A stretch of DNA of 64,000 nt from Ancylomarina sp. DW003 (GTDB lineage Bacteria; Bacteroidota; Bacteroidia; Bacteroidales; Marinifilaceae): contig NZ_JAKJSD010000013.1 in assembly GCF_029029505.1 (NCBI RefSeq), positions 60,368-124,367 of the forward strand, in the 5' to 3' direction. Positions 46,291 through 56,600 of the stretch are shown here, piece after piece. The translations under genes and the position numbers were made by a program. Below the pieces are notes generated by a model. It ran no database searches. It worked only from the letters and a program-made list of their open reading frames with translations, and was not told the origin of the DNA. Every line of letters begins with the position of its first letter. The first letter of the stretch is position 1.

Positions 46291-46785
46291 ATGAAAAAAA
46301 AACATTTAGAAGTTAGATCAGAATCAAAGGGTGGTAAGACATTCTTATTTACACTCATCTTCTTAACCTGTAGCTTTTTTATTGCTGGAACAATAATCAA
46401 CTTAATACAAGGAGAATATAGAAAAGAATATTTAGAACCTACATTTATAGCATTAAGACTAATTTCTCTATTTCTTCTAGTATTTTCCACTTCAAAACTA
46501 TTAAAAGAAACAACAATTATATTAAAAGATAACTATATAGTTGTTCTTCATCCTTTTAGATTTTAAAAAAAAACATATCCTTTAAACTCTATACAGAAAT
46601 ATTCGGTAAAAATAACAAAAGGTGATAGTGGTAATGGACCTGGATATATTGATTTCCCATATCAAACACTACAGATTTGTTTTAAGGACAACTATAGAAT
46701 TAGTGTTAACTCTAAGGATAATGCCAACATCAAAGAACTTATTAATGAATTAATAAAAAATCCAAAACTAAAAAGAGAGGCTTAA
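46291..46785 (+). pseudogene. Two-helix PH-like membrane protein interrupted by an in-frame stop
   Basis: From ATG 46291 the frame gives two helices (FLFTLIFLTCSFFIAGTIIN, FIALRLISLFLLVFSTSKLL) and then ends at a TAA (46564-46566) within TTTTAAAAAAAAAC. The same frame continues without shift for 72 more codons (KKTYPLNSIQKYSVKITKGD and on) to TAA 46783-46785. The joined product of about 164 residues has the same layout as the PH-like proteins at 38964 and 39690. A single A-to-T change or a slip in the A/T run explains the break. It follows the XRE gene by 19 bases, and its final stop lies inside the terminator hairpin. Confidence 0.7.
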
Positions 46786-46797
46786 GCCTCTCTTTTT
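46770..46797. terminator. Bidirectional terminator
   Basis: A perfect 28-base palindrome (AAAAAGAGAGGCTT and its complement), between convergent genes, with the final stop codon of the PH-like pseudogene inside it. Confidence 0.8.
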
Positions 46798-46800
46798 AGT

Positions 46801-47247
46801 TTACTTAACATCTATTTTCATTGGTAATCCCTCTTTATCATTAAACTGAAAGTCTTCAGATTTAATTTTATACTTCCAGTTTAAACCTCGACCTCGCATA
46901 TCCATCTGACCAATATAACAGTCATTATATAAATTTCCATTATTTACTATTTTACCTTGATCTATCTGCAAACACGTTTCATCTTTATAGAATTTCCCTA
47001 CCAAAATATCTTCCTTAATACAAATATGCTTTACACAATTAGCTATTTCATATAGTGTTACAATCGTATCTGGAATGTTTAAAAGAATTTTAGCTACATT
47101 AAAAGATTCATTATCTGAGTCTTTAAAAGTGAATTCTTCTTTTTCTAAAATCCGATATGAAAAAACTAAAACACTTTTTTCCATTTTAGGTGAAGTACAA
47201 CTCCCAAAGAAAATAAACATAATGGCAAACAATACTATTCTATTCAT
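46801..47247 (-). CDS. Lipoprotein, putative immunity (cassette C)
   Basis: The 148-residue protein has a lipobox (FIFFGSC, C17). The mature part is beta-rich with several cysteines (NCVKHICIKED, ETCLQ, NDCYIG). No family was recognised. It starts 15 bases after the stop of the LysM-containing Rhs tip, the standard immunity position; a periplasmic toxin target would fit a lipoprotein immunity. Confidence 0.7.
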   Translation of the reverse strand: MNRIVLFAIMFIFFGSCTSPKMEKSVLVFSYRILEKEEFTFKDSDNESFNVAKILLNIPDTIVTLYEIANCVKHICIKEDILVGKFYKDETCLQIDQGKIVNNGNLYNDCYIGQMDMRGRGLNWKYKIKSEDFQFNDKEGLPMKIDVK

Positions 47248-47262
47248 AACAATAATTTATAA

Positions 47263-48239
47263 TTAATATACACGAAAACCTTGACTATCAAAATAGCCTG
47301 TTGAAATTGGATATACACCGCGCCATGTACCTCCGTACTTAGTATATCCCGCATAATTAGTTACTTTCATAATACCATCTCCACTCCTTGACCATTCATA
47401 ATAACCTAATTGATCATTATGGTATGCCCTATTTTGTCTTAATTGACCGGGTTTCATACCAAAATATATTGGCGAGTGGGGACTATCAATAAGTAAACTT
47501 CCTATTATTTGGAATATTCCGCCAAACTTACCTTCTGGTACTCCTGGACCAGAGAATCCCAGAATACCTAAAGTTGTACCTGGACCTGGAACACGCAATT
47601 TAGTTCCTGCTGGAAGTGGTTTCCCATGATTATAAACATTAACACCTGGATTTAATCTTTGAATATCCATCCAATTAAATAGCCCGTAATACTCCTTACT
47701 TATACCAGCATAATTTTGACCTGCCTTAACTGTATGAGACCAACTATCCCCCCCGTTTGAGGCTACAGGCATTATATTACTCATCACCATCTGATCGTGG
47801 TTTGCATTATTAGCTTGCTGACTAAAATAATCTCCACGAGCATCGTTTATAGCATCAACTGCATTAAAACCTGAATTATAAATTGCTGTTGAGTTTCCTG
47901 TTAAATCAATTGGCTGACCATTCACATTCGCTACCGCTGAATTCATCCCAACACCTATTCCTCCTGAAGGTATTCCCACTTGATCCGCCCAACGTGCAAA
48001 TTGGTTTGCTTTGTCCCAAGCGTAATCCCAAGCTTTCACAAAGGGTTTAAAAATTTTCCAAGTTCTTCCATCAGCATCTATATATATCATAGGGTTATTA
48101 CCCATGGCCATATAGGGCGATGCAGCTTGCAAAGCAGGGTCAATAGCGCTCCAGCGTCCTATTTCAGCATCGTACTGTCTGGCGTGGTGGTCATACCAAT
48201 TCAGACCGAACTCCCCAACAAACTCTTTACCCGTATAAA
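47263..48239 (-). CDS. Orphan Rhs C-terminal fragment with LysM-like tip (cassette C, 3' half)
   Basis: The open frame starts at the GIY-YIG element border with the Rhs core (YTGKEFVGEFGLNWYDHHAR), has a TTG usable at 48132, and includes the hinge VDAINDARGDYF. A LysM-like domain follows (SHTVKAGQNYAGISKEYYG, then LPAGTKLRVPGP). The final 90 residues are tyrosine/glycine-rich (NDQLGYYEWSRSGDGIMKV, WRGVYPISTGYF) and may be the toxic domain. LysM binds peptidoglycan, so a cell-wall target is plausible (inference). Its upstream half continues beyond the inserted element at 48528-48946. Confidence 0.7.
47764..47865. repeat. Rhs hinge repeat, copy 3
   Basis: Third copy of the hinge-coding stretch, nearly identical to copy 1. 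Confidence 0.75.
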
Positions 48240-48531
48240 CCCAGTGAAATAATTTTAAATCATTAACTTAGGTAAATGTATTATACTTATATTCTACTGA
48301 GTCAGAAAGATAATAAATTCTATATTGGCTATACCAAGAATTTAAAATTAAGATTTGAGCAACACCAAAAGGGAGAAGTTAAATCAACTAAACACCGTTT
48401 GCCATTACAATTAATTTACTTTGAAGCTTGCTTAAATCAAGAGGATGCACTGAGACGAGAGAAATATCTAAAAACTCATTATGGCAAACTATTTTTACAT
48501 AAAAGACTCAAATCTTATTTCACAGGGTAAA
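48236..48531 (+). mobile_element. 288-bp GIY-YIG element with inverted repeats and target duplication
   Basis: The element spans 48240-48527. The left end CCCAGTGAAATAA (48240-48252) and the right end TTATTTCACAGGG (48515-48527) are 13-bp terminal inverted repeats with one mismatch. TAAA flanks both sides (48236-48239 and 48528-48531) as a 4-bp target duplication. The intact Rhs gene shows the empty site at 51742-51745 in the same sequence context (ACCCGTATAAAGGTA). The insertion splits a Rhs core within its YLYTGKEF codons. The only gene is an 84-residue GIY-YIG protein. Confidence 0.85.
48276..48530 (+). CDS. GIY-YIG endonuclease-like protein of the small element
   Basis: The 84-residue single-domain protein has YTYILLSQKDNKFYIGYT (the GIY and YIG half-motifs at 3-18). 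Conserved R and H lie in LRFEQHQKGEVKST and a catalytic-type glutamate in RREKYLKTHYG. It is of the small UPF0213/YhbQ-like type. The last codons (SYFTG) lie in the right inverted repeat, and the TAA stop is formed by the target duplication. It probably nicks or cuts DNA and may drive movement of its own element. A DNA-repair role is the alternative for the wider family. Confidence 0.88.
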   Translation: MYYTYILLSQKDNKFYIGYTKNLKLRFEQHQKGEVKSTKHRLPLQLIYFEACLNQEDALRREKYLKTHYGKLFLHKRLKSYFTG

Positions 48532-48946
48532 GGTAATTATATTTTGTTTCGCTGGACAGGTCAGTTATAGGCAAACCATAAGGGTAATAGGAGGTGGTTT
48601 GCACCACATTCTCCTTTTCGTCCAACACCACACGGCTGTGTCCCAAGTGGTCGCTCACCACATAATAGTAGATCAGTTTCTTTTTATTAGTTTCCGAAGG
48701 GCTCACGTAGCCTTCCTCGGTTATAATTTTAGAGAGTCTGTCATCTTGAAATAGGAATTCTCCCTGATAATCCAACCTGTCTATTTCTTTTTCTTCAGCA
48801 TCTTCCCCCTGGCCTTCTATTACAATGATTTTACGTTGTAAAAGGCTACCATCTGCCAAATAAACATTGATAATTTTACCTTGTCCGCGGGCAGTAATGA
48901 TCTCGGGCAGATTCAGATGGTTGTATCGAATTTCGATATAGCATAC
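48528..48946 (-). pseudogene. Rhs core fragment (cassette C, 5' half)
   Basis: It begins right after the stop of the upstream four-helix gene with YIEIRYNHLNLPEIIT. It runs as Rhs core nearly identical to the full gene (LADGSLLQRKIIVIEGQGED, YYYVVSDHLGHSRVVLDEKE) and is cut at YNYLY by the GIY-YIG element. It has no N terminus and no promoter. Confidence 0.8.
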
Positions 48947-48947
48947 T

Positions 48948-49325
48948 TCATTTTATTAAATTATCCATCTTTGGTATTACATAACCCCAATGTAAAATAA
49001 TAGAGCCTGCTATGTAGATAAATAAAACTACGAAGCCTATTATAGAAGTCAATTCACTCTCTTTTTTATATTTTTCATGTACAAAAATAGATATACTCTT
49101 TCTATAAAAATATAATAGATGACCACCAAAAACAACAACTCCTCCAATGATACTAGCATATGTATCGAGAATCATAGAAATTTCATAATTCAGTCCTATT
49201 AGATATAGCATGGAAAAACTATTGAACATAAACAGCCAGCACATAATTATGATTGCTCCAAATGTAGGAGAATCCGTAAAAATCCCTACAACTTGCCTAA
49301 TTTTATAAAATAAATATTTGTACAT
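48948..49325 (-). CDS. Four-helix membrane protein, putative immunity (family copy 5)
   Basis: This 125-residue protein starts MYKYLFYKIRQVVGIF and has four helices with FYRKSISIFVHEKYKKESEL after helix three, the same layout as the four other copies. It starts 20 bases after the stop of the cassette B tip. No known family was recognised. Confidence 0.7.
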   Translation of the reverse strand: MYKYLFYKIRQVVGIFTDSPTFGAIIIMCWLFMFNSFSMLYLIGLNYEISMILDTYASIIGGVVVFGGHLLYFYRKSISIFVHEKYKKESELTSIIGFVVLFIYIAGSIILHWGYVIPKMDNLIK

Positions 49326-49345
49326 TCATTTTCTAATTTAAAAAA

Positions 49346-49965
49346 TCAATTGTCAAAGCCAGAATAAGAAGCTCCATCCATAAAGTAATCTATTTCTGAA
49401 TTCATCTTATTGAAAAATGTAATCACCTGAGGTTGATCGAGAAACTTATTTATCATCCCATTTGCAAACTTCATAATATCATATGATAAAAACATAAGTC
49501 CCATTTGAGGACTTACTGATCCTAAAATATTATTTAACGACTGTATTTCTAATTGATCACTATTTATTCTTCCATTCTGATAATCATTATACGCACTAAA
49601 TTGATTAATACCAAACAATAAAGCTCCCCCACGAACACCAACTTTCAGATTAGTTGTATGCTGATTAACATATGGTCGATTATAAAATTTCAATCTCCTA
49701 GTTTTATTAGTTATATGCAAATAGTTTCCTGCATCATCAAAGTTACCAAGTGAAACACCCGCTACACCAGTTGCCAAACTCATCCCATCCAAACTGTGTT
49801 TTTGCTTAAAAGCTCTTTTTTCCGCCAAGTCACCTTCAATCTGATGAGTATAGTGATTCAAAAGACCTATTGTTGCACCCACACCAGCCCCACGCCAAAA
49901 GTCATCGCCTGTTAGTTCTGCACCAATACTCCCAACGGTTCCAAGCATTTTTTGCTAACTGCCCC
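49346..49965 (-). CDS. Orphan Rhs C-terminal fragment (cassette B)
   Basis: The ATG frame at 49948 encodes 200 residues, but homology to the pretoxin starts slightly upstream with a frame break. It has DDFWRGAGVGATIGLLNH, the second-type hinge EGDLAEKRAFKQKHSLDG shared with cassette G, and a unique tip (from about residue 60). The tip has a possible basic start KTRRLKFYNRPYVNQH and an amphipathic end. Toxin type was not recognised. Confidence 0.7.
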
Positions 49966-49998
49966 TATTGGTATCTATTATTTTATAAAATGATTGTT

Positions 49999-50637
49999 TT
50001 ATAAATACAAGTTGTTGCTATGTATCTCTCGATATTCATCAGTTTCCATAAATTCTCTCAGGTTAGAGTAATCAGATTTTGGGAGTTCTGGCAAATCATT
50101 ACCCCTCACGTTCTTTAGGGAATCAATACATTGTAATAAATATACATGCTGAGAACTTGATGCAAATCCACAATTATATATTCCCATAAAAAGATATTTA
50201 CCCTTAATAAATTCATAATCTAGGAAAAAGCGCGGTGATTTAATTTCAGATAAAATTGTATAATGAAAAAGAGTATCAGAATTAAACAAACACAATTCAT
50301 TCAAAACTTCATCTTTATAATAACTTTTAAACAGTGTACAACCAGAGATACCATCAAAACTTGCCACCCCATAATTACGGTAGTTAATTTGAATTGTAGT
50401 ATCAGAATTTATAAATTCAAAATTCACAGTGTACAAAAGGGTATCATTCGCCTCGTAATCAATTTCGTATTGATATTTATCATCCGTAACCAAATCTAAA
50501 ATCTTACTTTTATAAGGTATCAACAATGTGTTGATTTTACATATAGAGCTAATATCAGACTTAATATTTGAACCTCTAAAACATGATTGAAATATTAATA
50601 GGCATATTATTAACTTGGAAATTCTTAACATTTTCAT
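49999..50637 (-). CDS. Lipoprotein, putative immunity to the active Rhs tip
   Basis: The 212-residue protein has a lipobox LLIFQSC (C19). The mature part is beta-rich without a recognised domain. Its ATG overlaps the stop of the full Rhs gene by four bases, so it is translationally coupled to the toxin, the strongest positional sign of an immunity role in this island. A lipoprotein immunity suggests that the toxin acts in the periplasm. Confidence 0.75.
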   Translation of the reverse strand: MKMLRISKLIICLLIFQSCFRGSNIKSDISSICKINTLLIPYKSKILDLVTDDKYQYEIDYEANDTLLYTVNFEFINSDTTIQINYRNYGVASFDGISGCTLFKSYYKDEVLNELCLFNSDTLFHYTILSEIKSPRFFLDYEFIKGKYLFMGIYNCGFASSSQHVYLLQCIDSLKNVRGNDLPELPKSDYSNLREFMETDEYREIHSNNLYL

Positions 50638-53600
50638 TGTTTATTATTTAATCCTATATATTTACAATAATTATTAAATGAGTTATAATCTGAGAACATT
50701 AAACTAAACACACCTACTTCTTGATATCTATAAGCTCTAATAATTAATAATGGTTTATTTCCTACCATTTTCTCATAGGGAGAAATACGAGTAATATTAT
50801 TGATATGTGAAGAAGAAATAGTATTATCCTGAATAGACCATCGTACACCATCAGATGTACCAGAAATACTTGTTGTTAAATCAAACATCCCCATAAACCA
50901 ATTCTTCTTTGGAACAGTTCGTGGATCTACCATATCTGAAAGATTAAAAGCTTTTCCTGATTCTGGATCAACACCATTATATCGATTAATATACCTCATC
51001 CATCTTTTAAATCCTCTTACCGGTTTTTTCTTTAAGTTAATTCTTCCAGGTCTTTCTAACTTTTGCTTTAGTTGTTGCCCTGTATGATTTAAAAGCCCAA
51101 TGGTTGCACCCGCACCAGCCCCACGCCAAAAGTCACCGCCTGATAGTTCCGCACCAATACCCCCAGAAAGAGCTGAGAAGCCAACGGTTCCTCCCATGCT
51201 TTTTGCAAACTTGCCACCTACTGCACCAAAAGCAGAACCTCCCAATGAGCCTAATGCGCCACTAGCAAAGCCACCTCTAATATCACCTCCCTGCAGACCA
51301 CTCAATGAACCTTGAGCAATACCATGCGCAAAAGCTCTTCCCATTTCATTAATTGCTTTCGCTCCAAAAGACGAATAACCACCTCCAACACCTCCAAAGG
51401 CACCTCCAATTCCGTAAGTAATTGCTCCAGATACAGCTCCTACTCCTACAGAGCTCACAAATTGGCCCCAATTCCAATTACTGAAACCACCGTCGCTAAA
51501 GGCTACACTAGCCGTATAACTTCCTCCTGCTATAACTGCACCAATAATGATAGCTGCAACAAGCGGGTTCTCGCCATCAGGGTCAATCATCATCATGGGG
51601 TTATTCCCCATGCCCATATAAGGGCTGGCACTCACTAGCTGAGGATCAATAGCCGACCAACGTCCTATTTCCGCATCGTATTGGCGGGCATGGTGGTCGT
51701 ACCAATTCAGACCAAACTCGCCAACAAACTCTTTACCCGTATAAAGGTACTTATATTTTGTTTCGCTGGATAGGTCTGTTATGGGTAAACCGTAAGGATA
51801 ATAGGCGGTAGTTTGCACTACATTCTCCTTCTCGTCAAGCACCACTCGGCTATGTCCCAAATGGTCGCTCACCACATAAAAATAGGTCAGTTTCTTCTTA
51901 TTCGTTTCCGAAGGGCTCACGTACCCCTCTTCGGTTATAATTTTTGAGAGTCTGTCCTCCTGAAATAGGAATTCCCCCTGATAATCCAACCTGTCTATTT
52001 CTTTTTCTTTAGCATCTTCCCCCTGACCTTCTATTACAATGACTTTGCGTTGTAAAAGACTACCATCTGCCAAATAAACATTGATAATTTTACCTTGTCC
52101 GTGAGCAATAATAGTATCGGGCAGGTTCAAATGGTTATAATGAATTTCGATGTTCTTGTATTCGTCAAATACCATATTCCCATTGGCATCATACTGATAG
52201 CCATAGGTGTTGTTCTTATTTATTTTAGCTGTAGGGTGCGATTTCAATAGGTTTTGATTAATGGCTACGGTATCCATCTCATTGATGAAACCATCCCCAT
52301 TGCTATCGCTAAAGACGGTTTTGTCACCCTTTCGGCGCTTTACCCACCAGGCCATCCATTCATCACTTCGTTTATCACGTGGCCTTACTTTCAAATACCA
52401 ATTGTAACCCACATCGAGCAAATCGTCTACGTCTACCTCAGTATTGTTGTTGGCATCGCCCGGCCAAACCTCCACTTCTTCGGTATTGTTTCTTTTCAGA
52501 CTATCGAGCTGATTCCCCTTGTATTTATAGGTAAGGCTTTGGTAAAGCCCTATGCTATCGAAACGCTGTAATTGATCTATATTCCCATTTTTATTGTAAC
52601 TATAGCTTGCCGTATAAGCATGATCATTGGAATTCGCTGCTTTCAGGTTTTTGTAATCGTCGTAATCGAAACTGTAGGTCATACGTTCTTTCCCGGCGGT
52701 TTTCCATGCCATAGCTGATAAACTTCCATCGTAGTAGGGCGTGTTTTGCGTGCCATCCAAATTGGAATCGAAGGCCAGTTCGAGCTCAAAGTGTTTTTCG
52801 GTAGCCGTTTTCACCATTCTGTCCAGCTCGTCGTATTCGTATTTGGTTTTTATTTTACCATTGTGCATGCGTTTTTCTGCCAAAGCACCATCAGGCTTAT
52901 ACTTAAAGGCATTCAGAATGACTTTTCTCTCTTTGTTTACCTTATGGCTCACATCGAGCAATTCGCCTGTTTTTCCATAGGCATATTCACGTGTTACGAT
53001 CCATTCCTTGCCTTTATAATTCTTAATCAATACCGAGCTGAGTACCTTCCCCTCAAAATCGTAACTATTCTTAATTTTGTCTATACCTCCCGTGTTATTT
53101 TGGCTGATCACCTCTATCAGTCGCCCACGTTTATCGTAATAGTTCACCGACTTGATCCAAACCTCTTCGCCCAATACTTTGGTTTCGCTACCTGTACTTC
53201 GCCCCTTATTATACTTGGCATTTTTAAAGCTGGGCGGGTTAGCCCTGGCAAAGTCGAATTCATAATTGTCGTAATAAGATTTCTGCAAAGGCACATCTGA
53301 ATCTGTTCCGGTGGCTGAGCGGAGTCGAAGCCCCGTCTCTATAGGGCGCGAAAACTTGTCGTATTTCACATAGGTGGTATTGCCCCGTGCATCGGTCTCG
53401 TTTATGGGTCTGTCCAAGTCGTCATACTTAAGTACAATACTACCCGCTCCCGGTATTTTTTTCTTATATACTCGGCCTCGCTTATCGTAATGAAACTGAT
53501 AAACAAATTTATCCTGATTAACATCACCCTTTGCCTGTGGTGGCAATATGGCTCTTAAATTGCCATAATCGTCGTACACATAGTCTGTAATAAGCGCAGT

Positions 53601-56600
53601 CTCGTAAGTCGGATCCGTGGTCACTTTTCCTTTTATGGCAGCTTTTCGAACCACTTGTCCATCCATATTTTTATAGCTTACATTTGTAATCCCTTCAAAA
53701 TACACCACATTTCTAAATAGGGTTCCTGAGGCGTAAGTTTTAGCCTTAAACTCATCATCCCCTTGCTCAATGCTATACGAAGGAATGCCGCTTTTATTCA
53801 TCCCATAACTGTAGTTGCTGGCATGTGCGTTCAAGGCATAATTTTCGCCAAAACGGCCCTGTTTACTCAATCTATTATAATCATCGAAAAGACTTTCTGA
53901 TTTATAGGACGATTGATAGGCAGATTTCAAATAAGTCTTCCATGAGTCTTTATAGCTCCCATTTGTCAGCATGGGTAAGTTTCTGTATTGCGTACTTTGC
54001 CGCCCCAAACTATCGTACTCAAAACCTTTTACCATAGAGTATTCTCCGGGCAGTGTTTTCAATGCTATTTGCTGAATCGCTCGTCCCAAACCATCTTGAT
54101 ATTCCAGGCTTTTAAAGGCCTTCTCAGATTTATTCCTTTCCTGAAACAAGGCGCCTTCCTTCCGGAAGGTATATGATGCAATATAATTTTTCCCTTTGGT
54201 CGACAGTCCCTTGCTTGTTCTTTCGGTATAACCTCCAACAACAAAGCTCAGACCTATTTGCATTTCACCTATGCCCAGTTTCTTTTCAGTGACTTTTTGC
54301 CCCACTCTACCATACTGATACTCGTAGCCTTTTAAGGCATTCTTTTCAAAATCGCTAAGCTGTTTAAAACGTCCAAAATCATCGTAATCGTAGTATACAC
54401 TTAAACCATTAACACCTGTTTTAGTTTTCATAAAACCTTCAGGACTATAAGTCACAGAAATAAAGTTTGCATCAGGAAGTTTCTTTCTCAAATCTTCAGG
54501 TTTTCCTGATTTAATCTGATCATAGGTGGCATTTTCGGCAATCAGTTCAATTTGGCTTCCTTTATACCTGTAAGATGTATAAATACCATCGCGTCCATGC
54601 GTTTGCAAAATCCGACCATAACTGTCGAACTTATCGTAATAGTCGGTTATTTCATAGTCTCCACCTATATAGCTTTTCACATGTTTAGCCAACTTTTTTT
54701 CTTCATCAAAAACTACTTCGCTACCCGATAAAAGCAGTCCATTTTTATAAATGGTTTGCTTATTTGGTAGATATTTGGGATAAGGTGTTTTTTTGAGAGA
54801 GGTATTAGCACTTCCTCCACCATTACCACTATCGTCATCGCCATCATCTTTTATTTCAGCTGATTTTGTGCGTGATGATTTCGTGCTTGATTGAAAGCTT
54901 TTATAAGCAATAATTGTTTTTACCTTATCTCCATTATTTATATTATGGGAGCTCGTTTGCTCGGGTAAGAGTGGAAATAGGGAAGCATACTTATCAATCG
55001 TACTGGTGCTTTTAAGCTTAATCCCATCAGACGTATAAGTCGTTGTTTGAACTTTATTCAGCCGCAAAGTTTCATAATTAATGCTATAGGGTACAATATA
55101 TTTATCGTCACCTGCTTCGGTATACGATTTTGAAACAATAAAAGGTTGTTGCTTATCTGTATACTCATTCAATAAAAAAGGCGTATAATTATATTCTTCT
55201 ACTGATGATAATTTACCTGCCAGATTATAAGATTCCTTTCTTAATATCTTACCCCTTAGCTGATCTCGTTCTGTAGGGCGACCAACATGATCTACTTTTT
55301 CGGTAACCAATTTTTCATGGTAATTAATCTTACATCCATTAAGACCATCTGGTCTATATTTTTTAGTCAAGACACGAACAACATATTCTAAATATTCGAT
55401 GGAATTAAATTCTTCGTTTTTACCATTACCAGCAGTTTCTTTCCACAACGAATTAATACTGGACATTTGATTTGGATACAGCTTAGTCACTTGATCTAAG
55501 AACATCTGTATATCAACATAAGTTTCCTTTCCACCAGTGTAATAGCCAGTGTCGGCATCTGACCAATCTAAGACAACATTCTTAAAAGTTTTTTTTAAAA
55601 ACGTAGACTCATTTATAGCATTGTCATAATCAAATGCTGTGGTAAAGAACAGCTGACTTTTACTTCCATTCGTATTTAGTTCAACATTACCATACCCCAA
55701 AGGCGAAGCTTGAGTTAGAAATATTTCTGTTCGTCCCCATGGACTAAGTCCAAATTGATAATCTCCGGCTGGGTAAATATTAGATGTACTCCCATAAGGA
55801 GATACAGGAGCATTATACACGTAATCCATTTTTTGAACAACTTGTTTCCCATCTTTTATAATACTCTTTTTTAAGATATTCCCTTCAGGCTTCGATTCGT
55901 AAATAAACTGAGTTTGTGCTCCTGTTGGATTTCTCATCCCTGCCAAAAGACCATTAGGAACAGTCAATTCAATTGGGCTAACGCTTCGCTGCCTATTACC
56001 TCTACGGTCTGGTCGATTATTAAGCGCCAAAAGTGAATAATAATTTGACTCTGAATCTATATTGAACAAGGATTTAAAATCTGGATAAGCCGTATAATAA
56101 CCAAAGTGATTTTGAGATTGTGACCCTATCTCAGGTAAAAACTCAGGTCGCAAATATTCGAAAGAAAAAAGGTCTATTTGATCACTCCCTGACTTACTTA
56201 ATTCTTTTATATTGCTTAAAAAAAACCTTTCAGGCATTTTTACCTGATTTGAATTATCAGTGTTTCTACGAGTTGTTGTTGCACTTCCTCTATTGGATCG
56301 TGCTGTTCCCGCTTTACCAGAATACGATGATCGTCGATAAACTATTCTATTATCCATCAGAGGACAGTTAAGTTCAGATATGCGAGCTTCATTTGCCTGA
56401 TATTCTAAAACATTTGTTTTTATAACTGTCTTTTTATCAGCTCCAAAAAGGGCAATGCGATTAATTCGTTTATCCTTGTTATCATTTGTATAATCAAAAA
56501 CAATTTTAGATGATCTCGAACTTATTCCTATCAATCGTTTAGGTTTAAAAACTTTAACTGTTGTTTGTTTAATACTATAAATTTGTGATAGATAAGATTC

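Noticed and set aside
48276..48530. Homing endonuclease of an intron
   Set aside because: The element interrupts a Rhs fragment with a target duplication and inverted ends, and shows no intron secondary structure; a duplication argues for insertion, not intron homing.
51100..51638. Plus-strand ORFs opposite the Rhs pretoxin (also 41863-42045)
   Set aside because: Proline/alanine-rich shadows of the glycine-rich region; they recur wherever the pretoxin recurs and have no start signals.
52254..53300. Several plus-strand ORFs opposite the Rhs core, the longest 184 codons
   Set aside because: They are antisense to a continuous, clearly coding Rhs frame and show no family features.
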